64,000 nucleotides of DNA from Antilocapra americana (Eukaryota; Chordata; Mammalia; Artiodactyla; Antilocapridae). The translations under genes and the position numbers were made by a program. Below are positions 24,516-64,000 of this stretch, in pieces (the stretch's first letter is position 1; each line of letters starts with the position of its first letter). Under the pieces are notes generated by a model. The model worked only from the letters and a program-made list of their open reading frames with translations, ran no database searches and had not been told where the DNA came from. The stretch is taken from assembly GCA_007570785.1 (NCBI GenBank), contig ML664670.1:8789-72788 (forward strand). Reading direction: 5' to 3'.

Positions 24516-24787
24516 GCTGCTGCTGCTGCTAAGTCGCTTCAGTCGTGTCTGACTCTGTGCACCCCATTGACGGAAGCCCACGAGGCTCCCCCGTCCCTGG
24601 GATTCTCCAGGCAAGAATACTGGAGTGGGTTGCCATTTCCTTCTCCAATGCAGGAAAGTGAAAAGTCAAAGTGAAGTTGCTCAGTCTTGTCCGACTCTTA
24701 GCGACCCCATGGACTGCAGCCTACCAGGCTCTTCCGTCCATGGATTTCCCAGGCAAGAGTACTGGAGTGCGGTGCCATTGCCTTCTC
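24516..24787 (-). mobile_element. Bov-A2 SINE nested in BovB
   Basis: A reverse-oriented dimer starting with (CTG)n. It is flanked by TGGTTATGTACCT (24503-24515) and TGGTCATGTACCT (24788-24800), with one mismatch. Confidence 0.94.
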
Positions 24788-24808
24788 TGGTCATGTACCT
24801 AGATCCAG

Positions 24809-24941
24809 GCAAAAATACTGGAGTGGGTTGCTGTGCCCTCTTCCAGGGGATCTTCCCGACCCAGGGATCAAACTTGCTTCTCTTATGTCTCCTGCATCGG
24901 CAGATGAGTCTTTTATCACTAGCGCCACCTGGGAAGCCAGT
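24809..24941 (-). mobile_element. Partial Bov-tA SINE (head half)
   Basis: Reverse-oriented; it begins mid-SINE at 'aaaatactggagtggg' and runs to the tRNA-like 5' end 'cacctgggaagcc'. It is joined to BovB sequence at a short shared 'caggcaa' context. Confidence 0.87.
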
Positions 24942-26223
24942 TTGATTCACTGCTTGCTTATTTTTTTTTTAAGCAGAATGTTGATCATGTGAGAGACTAT
25001 GACAACAGCAGAAAAAGAAATAAAAAGAGGTAAAGATTTTTAAAATGGGGAAAGGTAACTCATGTATACATACTTAAGAAATGCCTTTTGATTGCTTTAA
25101 CCCCTCTCTTTCTGGGTCGGTTATTCTCACTGGATTTAGGGAAAGAGAGTAAACACCAAAAACTATTGGGAAAACACCATGAATTTAAAGGAATATGACA
25201 GTAGAATTAAAATGCATGGAGTAACAGAAGGGATTTTGCTCAAGTCTCTCAAAAATTAAAACCACACACTTTCAAATAATTTCTATTTTAGTTTTGCCAA
25301 CTCCAAAAAACAACTTTAATGTATTTATGTTTTATTATATTATTTGATCTCACATTCAGAAACTTGAGCAAGGAATGAAAAGTAGATCTGGGTTTTCTCC
25401 TAAAAGAAAATCTGTTTCTAATAAAGAAATGGACTCCAGGAAAGGCATGAGAAACAGCAGCACACACTAATTTAGTCAATGAAAAAATACATTTAGAAAG
25501 ACTAAAATACCCAAAGAACACACACAAAATATGTGCTCTCCCTCCTGGACACACACAAAGTATTAAAATGTATGGACACAAAGAAGTGTCCAGAGATTGA
25601 AGTGAAAGTGACAGTGAATTGGTAAAATGATTCAAAACATGTTGAAAAAAATTGCAAAAGATATTGACTAGAATATATTATAAAAAATGTACTTCTCTGA
25701 ATGTGTTTAGGAATCTGCTTTATCTGCCTTGTTTTATCAAAATTGGTGATATCTTGTCAAGAAATAGTGAAGGGTTATCAGAAATCACAGCTTAGTTCAC
25801 AGTAGGGTGATGATTTTCAAAGGTAGAGTGGTGACGTCAATCACATTAATTTTACAACAACTATGAAAAATTGGTTCCTACAAGCATTACTAGCCTGACC
25901 TTTAGTTTTGTCAACTCTAATAATCAATAATTTTTATTTATTTTCAATTAAGAACAGTATATGTGAGTTTCCCAGATCTAATAACTGGGTTGCTAAAGAT
26001 AAGGAATTTAAAGAGTTTGGAGAGCAAATGTCAAAGTGGCCTGAGTTTGAAACTACAAGAGTGCAGCTTCATCCTCTTCCTTTACCTACAGATATCATTT
26101 ATAGGTCTGTATTTGATGGTCTTTATCAGTGGGGATTAGCTACTCTTTTCTACTTTGTTCCATGAAGCTTTTTCAGATAACTTGGATAGTTGAACTTTTG
26201 TCTTTTTCTTCTTCATTCCTAGT
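24942..26223. other. No gene or recognised repeat
   Basis: AT-rich sequence with no repeat family or coding region I can name. Confidence 0.5.
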
Positions 26224-26236
26224 AGCTTATTTATGT

Positions 26237-26503
26237 GGAGAAGGAAATGGCAACCCACTCCAGTATTCTTGCCTGGAGAATCCTGTGGACAGAGGAGCCT
26301 GGTGGGCTGCTGTCCATGGGGTTGCACAGAACCGGACATGACTGAAGCAACTTAGCATGCAGGCATGCATTGGAGAAGGAAATGGCAACCCACTCCAGTG
26401 TTCTTGCCTGGAGAATCCCAGGGATGGGGGAGCCTGGTGGGCTTCCATATATGGGGTCCCACAGAGTCAGACACGACTGAAGTGACTTAGCAGCAGCAGC
26501 AAC
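26237..26503 (+). mobile_element. Bov-A2 SINE
   Basis: A dimeric BovA with (CAG)n tail, flanked by the perfect 13-bp duplication AGCTTATTTATGT (26224-26236 and 26504-26516). Confidence 0.96.
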
Positions 26504-26987
26504 AGCTTATTTATGTAATATGAAGTTGCAACAAATATCTCAGAGTGAATTCACAAGAAGCCAGGGGTCATCCTTAGTGTACTTCAGTCTTAAAAGTTGG
26601 TTTTAATGTGCAATTGAAGCATCATCATTTGTATTCATCAGTTAATTCACATGTCCAACTGCTGGAATCACACTGAGAATGACCGCTCTCAGACGTGGGT
26701 GAAAAACAACAACCAAAAAGGTGACGTAGAGCTACTCAATCAGAAATGCACTGATGACCCTTAAGGTACACAGCACTGACTAATCACTGCCAATGGGGTC
26801 AAAATCAGTGACAATTAGAGCCTGCCGTGAAGTGCACCTGAGTGAAACTCCATTCTCCTGGTCACCACATAATGTATTGAAGAGTAAGGACAAAAAGATG
26901 TTTTGAAAAATACTTCTGTCAGTAGCTGCTTTTACGCAGCTACTTGCAGTAGAGGTTGAGCCCTGAGAGACCTGAGTAGATGGAGAT

Positions 26988-27166
26988 CAGGTGCTTCCCA
27001 AACTTTAATTTGCACACTAATCACTATGGATCTCACTAAACTACAAATTCTGACTCAGTTGCTTTGGGAGGGGGGTGAGGTCAGGACCTGCATTTCCTGC
27101 GCTCTCAGGTGACTCCAATACTGCTGGTGCCCATGGACCACACTTTGAAGAGTAAGGATTTAGAGC
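26988..27166 (-). mobile_element. MER5A-like hAT DNA transposon remnant
   Basis: In reverse complement it shows the MER5A pattern: 'caaagtgtggtccatgggc', then 'aggtcctgacctcacc' and an end near 'attaaagtttgggaagc'. Confidence 0.72.
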
Positions 27167-27559
27167 TGTAGGGATGGAACCCACCGAATGAGCAGATGGA
27201 CAGAGGAGAAAGGGATGGGACTGAACAGAGAAGAGAGGATAGACGCAGGTTCTGATGAGGAAAGCTTGCCTTTTTATAGTGTAGCACCCTGTCCTCATGA
27301 TGTCTCAGGCAGTCAGAAAACTTTCATAAATTCAAAACTATATACTGCTATTGGATATGTTTTCCTGGAAATTTGGTGAGGGCTGATATTTGCATCTAGA
27401 TTGGTTAGGAGTAGAACTGAGCATTTGACTAGATGCAGAACCAGATACAGAGAAGAACAGAAGCAGTAAGGATTTTGGATTTTGGATTTTCAAAGATCAT
27501 GAAATTATAGAGTCAAAGTTTACTTAAATCTCCTAGGGATCAGAAGGCTTTAAGCTGAC

Positions 27560-27775
27560 ATCTGGATTATGCTAATATAATAATTATGATTAGAGCTTAC
27601 TGCATGCTAGACATCACACATTATATAAATTTCATCATTAATCCTCACAACAACTCAATGATGTAGTTATAACCCTATTTTATGAAAGAAGAATCTTAGG
27701 TTAATGGCATGCCCAAATCCATACATTCAGTAGGTTCCAGAGTGATTATCTTAACCTTGGTCTGGTGAATCAAAC
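27560..27775 (+). mobile_element. MIR SINE remnant
   Basis: It contains the MIR core-like series 'ttactgcatgctagac ... aatcctcacaacaactc ... cctattttatgaaagaag'. Confidence 0.72.
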
Positions 27776-28659
27776 TAACACCTATATTTGTTTACTGAAG
27801 ACCAGAAAGCTTGAAAGGAAAGACGGGAAAATGTGAAACAGATAGGTTAAGGAAAAGTTTAAAAAAAATGATTCAGGGAATGACAAAAAGCTCTGATCTT
27901 CATATTGTTCTGATATTTCTACCAATATCTGTTTGGCTCTGAATGAACTGACATTTTGAATTTTGACAGACTACTGATGAATCATGCAGTACTACTCACT
28001 AACTTTACAGGCAAAATTTAAAAGGTGAAATCTAGAGGTGAGAGTTACACTGAAATACAATTCCTAAGAGGATCTTTTTTTTCCACTAGCCTCAATCCCC
28101 TAGCATTGCTGACATTTAAGACCACCTTTTGGAAACTCCAGAGAGAAATAGCTTAGCTGCGTTCTTCTGCTTGGAAGTGTGAATATAAATTGCTTCAGGT
28201 ACCCTTTCTACTTAATCCTTTTTAATTTCAGCCTTTCCTTCAATTAACTTTGAACCATCACTATACTTAAGATGTATGAATTGGGGTTCATTTTTTTCCA
28301 TCATGAGTGTGAGTGCTTCAGGCAACAAAAGAGAGAAGGGATCCACACTTTCTAATGAAAGAGAACATTCTTATACAGTACCTATCAGGAGAGCATTTGG
28401 AAGTGCTTCCAGTTACAACAATTTTGAGACCATCTATGTTACACAAAATAAACACATGGGAGAGGATGCAACAGTGCTAACCATCATGTATTATGAAATT
28501 ATTTTTGAGAAGAGAAACTGACACTGTTGTAGTCTAATTTGGGAGGGGAGTTTCTAAGCAGGCACTTCTTAAAATTTTTTTATCAAGTCATAGGTATTTT
28601 CATTTAAATGTCCAAGAGTAAAAGATCTCTATGAAAACTCAGCAAGAAGTGTACAGCTT
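27776..28659. other. No gene or recognised repeat
   Basis: AT-rich unique-looking sequence. An 81-codon frame at 28276-28521 has no recognisable domain. Confidence 0.5.
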
Positions 28660-28752
28660 TTTTTTCTTAATTTTTTGGCCATGCCTTGTAGCATGTGGGA
28701 TCTTAGTTCCCTGACCAGAGATCAAACCCACTGGACCACCAGGGAAGACCTG
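28660..28752 (-). mobile_element. CHR-type SINE fragment
   Basis: Reverse-oriented: 'tttttggccatgccttg ... gggatcttagttccctgacc ... ccaccagggaagacc'. Confidence 0.82.
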
Positions 28753-29236
28753 CACGAAGATAGCTTCACACTAAAATCTAAAGTCACAGAGAATGCTTAG
28801 CTTATGAGCTCCAAAGAGAGCAATGGAAAATGTGAACAATTTCCCAGGGTGATTCCTAATGATGATGATTCCATCTCTACTCTAATTTCCTTGATTTGTG
28901 TTTAAGCCAACACCCAAGTCATGATTCAACACTAATCCCCTTCAAGCTTCACAAAGCATAATCTAAACCTGCTCATTCTACCCCAATATTTCTGAGGCTT
29001 CCACGGTTCCAATTTCAATTTAGTCCTCAAGTGTGGGGCATACCAAGAGAGATGTAGAAATGATATATCCTGATGATGATGGCCAAGGGTAACTGAAATG
29101 CCACCAGGATGAGAATATGTGGGTAGGCATCCATTTGCTTCAGGGTAACCAAAAGGTTCAATTTATAGTTGTAGAAACAAAGAAACCAGAAGTTTAAAAA
29201 TGGAGTCATATACACCAATAAAAACATTTTTTAAAA

Positions 29237-29465
29237 TGCAGTCCCCAAGTGTTGCTAGTGGTAAAGAACCTGTTTGCCAGTGCAGGAGATGTAAGAGATG
29301 CAGGTTCGATCTCTGGGTTGGGAAGATCCCCTGGAGGAGGAAATGGCAACCCACTCCAGTATTCTCACCTGGGAAATCCTCATGGACAAAGGAGTCTGGT
29401 GGACTACAGTCCATAGGATCACAAAGAGTCGGACACAACTGAAGCAACTTCGCACAGTGTGCATG
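29237..29465 (+). mobile_element. Bov-tA SINE
   Basis: tRNA-like head with B box 'ggttcgatctc' and a complete BovA body; moderately diverged. Confidence 0.92.
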
Positions 29466-31565
29466 AAGTACTCAAAGAGCTTATACTTGGTCATTTCTCC
29501 ACAAGCTCTGAGTGAACAGAACTAAAATATGAACATGCAGTAGGATTTGTGTCATAGTGATTTTAAGAAAATGGAAGTTTGAAAAAGATGGAAGAGACAT
29601 TTAATATTAGTCCCACTGGGAATATTCTAATTTTCCCTGTATTTTTACTTTCTGGGCATCTGACACACTTTTTTCATTACAATAAACGTATCAATATTTG
29701 CTTTACAACTAATCATCCTTCATTTCCAGTGGCTTCTTGTATTTTCCTTTTCATTATTTCTTTTCTTTGTGGGCAAGTAAATTATTATGGTCATAGGTAC
29801 TATTATGAAATAAGAAGTAGCTTGAAGTTAAAACATTCACACATTGCTGCCTGTTTTTCTGACTTGACTGTTTCAAGCCTGAGTCTGATCTCTTCATTTA
29901 CTTCAGAGTCTGGGAATGACTCCTTCCTGCCTTTCCCTGGCTACATAACTCAGGCAAAGTTACGTGTCAGTGTTCTGACTCCAATTTTCATGGAACTCCT
30001 AGACTATGGAATAGAATTTGGGCCCTTAGCTTTTGCCCCTCTGAGGTCCAGGAATAGGGGTGACTATGGTGACATGATGCTCAAGCTAGATTCAGGTGAA
30101 AGAGGGGGTCTCTGGCATCTGTGTAGCATCATAATGAAGGGCCAACAAAGTCATCATTACTTCTAACAGTTCTCTTGAAAATTTGCCTAAGCAAAGGACT
30201 CTTCATAGTTCAATGTAGTCCTGTTTCATTTCTCAGTATGGGTCTTTTCAAGTTTTGTTTCTACTCTTCTCACACACATACACACATGCACACACATACA
30301 GACACACACATTCTTTGGTTGTCACCTCCCATCTCACTTCCAGCCAGATGTCTTTTTTTTTTTGGTAGGTTTTCATTCAGTGTTTACTAATTGATAGAAT
30401 CCCTGCTTCACTATTTCCAATTTTAGAGTAAATGCAGGTCCACCATCCCAAATACTATAAAACCTTTGGGGCCAGCTGTGTTGAGGAACTCAGCCTTTTA
30501 TCATTGAATGATACTGTGCCTCATATGCTGTAAATTAGACAACACCCAACAGGGTTTGCGGCTCCATATTTATTCACACTAAGTGGAATAAACCAAAACC
30601 ATAAATAGCCTCACATCAGTTTGTATTTTTTTTTAACCAAATGAATTTGCTACAAATTTATGAAAAGAAAAAAAAAACCTTCTGTCTTGAGAGCTTTTCG
30701 TATTATGAAAATGAAGATTTAGGATTGTTGAGCTGTATTATGCTCTGTAAATTCGACATAATTAAAAGAGGAATGGGGTATTCTGAATTTAGTTATTTGT
30801 TGTTTAAAATGCCTTTTTTTAACTTTTGAGAGAGTACAAAGACAATTTCATAGGTGGTATAATGAAGGATGGAGTCACTCAAGTAAGCAGTTGAGACCAA
30901 GCCAGAAAGAAAAACAAAGCAAAAGGAACATAGGTTTAGGGGGCTGAGGTGGGTAGAGAAAGAAGAAAGCCCAGATTAGATGGAACAAAGATAAACAAAA
31001 ATTTTGGCTGACTGAGAATGGAATTTATAAAGGGAAAGTGATAGAACTTGGAGGAAAAAAGGTAACTTTGACAGCATAGTCAAGAAATATTCTTAAATAT
31101 TATTTTCTTTTTAAAAAATATTATTTTCAAATGTACATTTTAAACCTGTGAACATATATCCAGGTAATAGAAAAATATCCCAGGTCTGGTCATCCCTATT
31201 AATCATCATTGTTTTTAATTTTTCAGTGTTCCATCCGGAACTATTTTCAAGGATAAGCGTGTAAGATCATTTCTCCTTGGAAAGCTAGGAGGCCAAAAAG
31301 CCTGTTGGAAGTTAGAAGTTAAGGGGCTCAGAGTGCTCTAGCATTCTTCGTTAAGAGTAGTAAATATCTCGGAGAGGTAGGGGAAGTTTCCAGTTCTCTA
31401 ATTTCCAAATGTAAGAAAACCATGGGTTTTCATTTCACATTGGATTGGTTCTTATTCTCAAGCCATCTGATACTAACTAAACTGTTTCTTACATTCAAAT
31501 TGTTGCTTCAGTCAAAATGTAGTCAGCTCTATGGAAAAATGTGATTAGAAGAAAAGAAACTGTCA
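29466..31565. other. Unassigned stretch with a 195-codon open frame
   Basis: No repeat is recognised apart from the CA microsatellite at about 30270. The + strand frame 29579-30166 is open for 195 codons. Its translation has hydrophobic stretches near residues 15-30 and 50-70 but no known domain. A chance frame is the most likely explanation. Confidence 0.4.
30270..30313 (+). repeat. (CA)n microsatellite, imperfect
   Basis: ACAC-rich run with interruptions (ACATACAC, ATGCAC, ACAGAC). Confidence 0.9.
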
Positions 31566-31693
31566 GGGCTTCCCTGATTTCCCTGGTGATCCAGCAGTTA
31601 AGACTCCCGAGTTTCTAATACAGGGTACATGGGTTCAACCCCTGGTCAGGGAACTAAGATACCATATACCTCCCAGTGTGGCCAATAAGTAAA
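31566..31693 (+). mobile_element. CHR-type SINE
   Basis: Series 'ttccctggtgatccagcag ... ggttcaacccctggtcaggg ... gtgtggccaataagtaaat' with an A-rich tail. Confidence 0.85.
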
Positions 31694-31805
31694 TAAAATA
31701 AAAACAGCAAACAACAAAAACCCAGTTACCCATAAAAAGTAACTCCTGCAGTGGGAAAGAATGATGTTTCATTAAAAGAGAGAAAGCATTTTTTCCATTT
31801 TTCCT

Positions 31806-32228
31806 ATTAAAAAAATTATTGATTTTAATTGGAAGCTAATTACAGTATTGTAATGGTTTTCGTCCTGCATCGACATGAATCAGCCACGGGTGTACATGTG
31901 CCCCTCCATCCTGAACGCCCCCCCCACCTCCATCCCCACCCCATACCTCTGGGTTGCCCCAGAGCACTGGCTTTGAGTGCCTTGCCTGAAGCATGGAACT
32001 TGCACTGGTCAGCTATTTTAAATATGGTAATATACATGTTTCAGTGCTATTCTGTCAAATCATACCACCCTTCTCTCACATAGTTCAAAAATCTCTTCTT
32101 TACATCTGTGTCTCTTTTGCTGTCTTGCATATAGGGTTGTTGGTACCATCTTTCTAAATTCCATATATACGCGTTAATATACTATATTGGTGTTTCTCTG
32201 ACTTACCTCACTCTTTATATCCAGTGTT
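31806..32228 (-). mobile_element. Ruminant L1 3' end
   Basis: In reverse complement it matches the 3' UTR and ORF2 end of the L1 at 12890-13280 (shared 'ggaatttagaaagatgg' and 'gagacagcaaaagagacac' blocks). It lies antisense to and about 1 kb upstream of the TMEM47 CpG island. Confidence 0.87.
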
Positions 32229-33079
32229 CCCTTCTTAACCAGTCTTTTTGGGTTTCTGCCCAACTTTCTCAGATAGTGAAAGATCTGGGAACATCCCTAC
32301 CCCCAATGAACTATTCAATATATTGTTTCTTTTATAGAAAAAAGGGAAAATAGTCAGAGATACAAGAGACAGATAACCTACGTTTACAAGCTGAACCAAT
32401 CAATTACAGAATTGCAAATTCAAGGTGAGTCTATTCCTCCTGTGTGTGTGTGAGGGGGAGGCGTCTCCTTAAACATTCAGTCGAACCAGATTGAATCCTT
32501 AGCCCCAAGCACACAGTAAACGCGGATAGATTGATTACTTAAAGATATCCCACTTTTCCTATGCCAGGCCCTGGGCCAGGTCTTCCGGGCACAGGAAAAG
32601 GTTAATGCCATTTACAGATTCAGATCCAACTTGGCATAATGTAAAGCCCAATGAATAAAGCTTTTAGACAACGCGCGAAGAACACAGCAGCCGGTAAGCA
32701 AGTAAGGTTTACATCATTTTGTGGAAGCTTTCCTTTCCATTTTAGCTCCTGTGTCCCTTCCCTGAGCAAGCGCCCTTCCTAGGGGGCGCGAAAATAGGAG
32801 AGCTCAGAGAATAGAAGCGCCGGTAAGCTGGCAGGGAAAGTTAGGAAATAGGGAAAACTGGGGCATGGGGGGATGACTTACTCCAAGACTAGGTCCATCC
32901 TGAGTTTGAAAAGAGAGTACTTTTGTCACTTTTCTCCATGTTCCAAATCCCCGGGATGGGAAATTGGCGGGGCGGGAGGGGGCGTGCTACATCACTGAGA
33001 GAACCTCCCTTGGCTCCAGTGGCCACATCCCAGGAAACCTAGGAATCTACAGCTGACGCCTTCTAGAAAAGGACCCACC
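32229..33079. other. Unique sequence upstream of the TMEM47 CpG island
   Basis: No repeats are recognised. GC content rises from about 32750 onward and G-rich motifs (GGGGCGGGAGGG near 32969) appear, so proximal regulatory sequence may extend here. Confidence 0.5.
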
Positions 33080-61451
<28,372 letters not shown>

Positions 61452-63915
61452 AACCAATAGTCTCAAATTAAAAAAAAATCAACCATCCAACAAAAGGATT
61501 ACGTCTGCATTTTTTCTAATTCATCATTTTCTATAACACTTGCAGAGCATCAAACAATTTGCTCAGTTGATTTAATATCTTTTGCCTTTTGGCTGTCAAC
61601 ATCATAACCAGCTTTTAAATCCATTTTAGGGACCTCACAAATTAAGAGAGCTGATTAGACATAGGCAAATGCTGCAAACTTCCAGTATATTCATGTCACT
61701 TTTCTTGACAAGCGAAGGGTCTATATGACAGCAACCATTGTGAGAAACTAGTTGGAATGAGAAATGCCTGAATTTCCTGTTGCCTGCAGGGGAACAGCTG
61801 GCATAAGCAACATTTAGAAGCTCCTTTGCGCTGACAAGGATTCCACTGTTAAAGAGTCCTTATCGCCTGCTTATCCCATCCAGTGACTACATTGGTTATT
61901 TGCTTGAGTCAACTCTTGTAAAGTAAACTTCCCTTCAGCATCTAATGGGGGTTCTGAATGTAACTGGGTTAATGATACATATTCCACCTACGTTTTAATG
62001 GAAGGTTATGCTTTGGCAATCAGTATCTCGCTGGGAAGGGAGTCAAGATTTGGAGACATGTGCATTTCATTATGTGGTTAAAAATTGTGCCTCAGCCATA
62101 TCTAGAATGAGGAAAAATTGAGAATCTCTATTTTCCCTGGGGCAACTAGAAAGAAATATGCATGATTGCTTTTGTCCTAAGTACCCTTTAAATCACTTAC
62201 CAAACATTACAGCAAACAATTGTGCATATGTAACAAGCTTAAGTATTTTTATAGAAGGTGAGCTATTAGTATAAATGGTAATACTTTGTTCCCTAACCCT
62301 ACACCTGCATTTGCCTATTGCACATAAAATTAATATTTGCTCTAGTGAAGTGATTTGAACACTAACCTTGTACACGTTGTTAAGAGGCTTAGATCGATAT
62401 TCACACTTACTTACTGTACAAAAGTGCATATACCTTAAAGCTTTTGCTCTGTGTTCTCATTGGAAAGTGTTAAATAGAATTGTATAAGAAGAAAAATTGA
62501 AATGGTGTTAATCTGAAAATTAATGATTGTTTTGTAAGCACTGTAGTTCAAAAGAGTATAGCAATTAGGATGATCATTTTGTTTAAAAGTCATTAAAATA
62601 GAAGGCTTCTTTTTTCCAAGTATCTTAAATGTCTTCATTAAAAAAGGAATAGTGATAGATTTATATAATTGTCAGTAGAGGAGTAGAATTCATCTGGTTT
62701 TCATCTGGTTATCACCTGGTCCTCTGAAGTTAACTAATGGGCTAACTGATTTGTGCACACAATTATGGATTTATGGTAAGGGAATCATTTATTGATTGTT
62801 CAAATGGAAGGAAATAATAATAGGGAATAAGTTTGCAGCCAATCTTACACTGCAAACTTGTGTTAATCCTGTTTAATATACAAATTTGGATAGTTTAATT
62901 ATAAACATATTTTTATAGCAAATATACAGTTCTAATATAAAAGTTATAAATAATTATTTTTGTTAACAAGAACACTATTTGGCCCTCTTGCAGAAAGAAG
63001 CATTGGAGAAACCATTTAAAAAGTACCTATGTTCTGTTGTATTACAAAATCTGTTAAGAACAGAACTACATCAATAGTGTTTAATAATTTGCTTTACCTC
63101 CCAAAGCAGAGTTCTGCTTTCAGCTTGTCTTAAGAACTGTTGTCAAAAACAACAGGAAAAAATCCACTATTTTATTATTCAAATGCTTAAAACCTCTTAT
63201 CTTGTGACTTTTCTATGGAATCATGAAGTAAATTTGAAGAACCAGGCTTATTTTAGCAATGACAGACAAAACTAATTAAATGCATTCTAGAGAGAAACCT
63301 TTATACAAGTATATAATCCTGTATAGAATCGTAAGAAACTATGAGTGGACATTTTCCAGAAAGATATTACTATTAGAGAATCTTTTGAAGCAATTTTCTT
63401 GAGAAATACTAAAATCTGGGCCAGACTGTCTTGTAGTTAATTGCATATTATCAGAGCAGCATGGGAAATACGATATTTGTTGGATAGGGATTTCGGCTAC
63501 TAAACACTCTCTGTTGTGAGAGAATCTTTTTATTCCTGAGTAATGGAAGAACAGTACTTTGGTGCTGACATCAATGAGGCACTTTTCTTAGTCCTAGTAG
63601 AGGATGCAGTGTGCTGTTAGACCAATATCACATCTCGAGTCTTGATCAAGTTTTCATTCTCTGTCAATTTGAAAAAGCTGGAAGTGACAGAATATGGTAT
63701 AGGCTAAGGCACACATATTTGCAGCTTAATGAAAAGTAGACTTCTTATATTACCTTTTTCCCCTTTCCAGTGAAGAACCCTTTGCTATATTTCTACCATC
63801 ACTAATAGTTGAAAGTGTTTCATTACTAACAAGTTCAGTACAACATGAAAGTTATCATGGCTCATTCGAAATACTGCTTTGTTTATCAGAATAAACTCAA
63901 GTGAATTTTTCACCC
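61452..63915 (+). other. TMEM47: TMEM47 3' UTR (predicted extent)
   Basis: About 2.46 kb of AT-rich sequence without recognisable SINEs, LINEs or LTRs runs from the stop codon to just past the first canonical AATAAA (63890). The absence of ruminant repeats, in a window otherwise full of them, is consistent with a constrained UTR. The end is inferred from the signal; ATTAAA near 63274 is a weaker alternative site. Confidence 0.7.
63890..63895 (+). promoter_or_regulatory. TMEM47: AATAAA polyadenylation signal of TMEM47
   Basis: It is the only canonical AATAAA between the stop codon and the window end. T-rich and GT-containing sequence follows at about 63920-63960, as expected for a downstream element. 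Cleavage is predicted at about 63905-63925. Confidence 0.6.
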
Positions 63916-64000
63916 ACAATAATATTATGTCTTTGCAGCTTTAGGTTTGTTTATTGTTTTCTTACTAGCCAAACTATTAACTCTAATCCCATTGTTTGTC

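Larger units (their letters stand above)
22868..24808 (+). mobile_element. BovB LINE 5' and central portion
   Basis: It starts near 'gaaggggcttgtgtaactc' and runs through the endonuclease region to just before the RT domain. It is interrupted by a Bov-A2 (24516-24787). The last BovB bases (to about 24808) join directly to a partial Bov-tA. Confidence 0.88.

Noticed and set aside
23244..24552. Open frames as host genes with an endonuclease fold
   Set aside because: They are pieces of the BovB ORF with disrupted frames and a degraded catalytic motif.

Overview
The window is mammalian, and specifically ruminant (bovid), nuclear DNA. The evidence is the interspersed repeats: BovB (RTE) LINEs, tRNA-derived Bov-tA and dimeric Bov-A2 SINEs, ruminant-type L1 (L1_BT-like) and cetartiodactyl CHR-type SINEs, over an older layer of L1M, L2, MIR and DNA-transposon remnants. 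The sequence is mostly AT-rich, apart from one strong CpG island near the middle. There are no prokaryotic features. I cannot tell cattle from buffalo, sheep or goat by reading alone.

Layout. (1) 1-32900 is intergenic and repeat-dense. It holds BovB fragments at 1-408, 6603-7554, 17081-17394 and 22868-24808, and an internally deleted ruminant L1 at 9031-13280 with a 16-bp target-site duplication and an assembly gap. More than a dozen SINEs lie here, many with recognisable target-site duplications, and no protein-coding gene is recognised. (2) 33080-34060 is a CpG-island promoter carrying exon 1 of TMEM47 (+ strand). (3) 34002-50831 is intron 1. It contains two solo endogenous-retrovirus LTRs, both antisense to the gene, at 42538-43905 and 44530-45142. 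(4) 50832-50972 is exon 2. (5) 50973-61272 is intron 2, with a second assembly gap, three L2-type fragments and an inverted-duplication structure. (6) 61273-61451 is the coding part of exon 3, followed by a long 3' UTR with an AATAAA signal at 63890.

The one confident gene is TMEM47 (also BCMP1/TM4SF10), a four-pass claudin/PMP22-like junction protein. Its three coding exons join in frame to 181 codons plus stop with consensus GT-AG junctions.

The most unusual structure is a pair of Bov-tA SINEs (14680-14964 and 58721-59152). Each is bounded by an intact 10-bp target-site duplication. Each is interrupted just 3' of the tRNA-like B box by an inverted copy of nearby unique or old-repeat DNA. 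One insert is 68 bp, a perfect match to a source about 1.4 kb upstream; the other is about 180 bp, roughly 95% identical to a source about 0.6 kb upstream. This suggests template switching into neighbouring genomic DNA during or after SINE integration.
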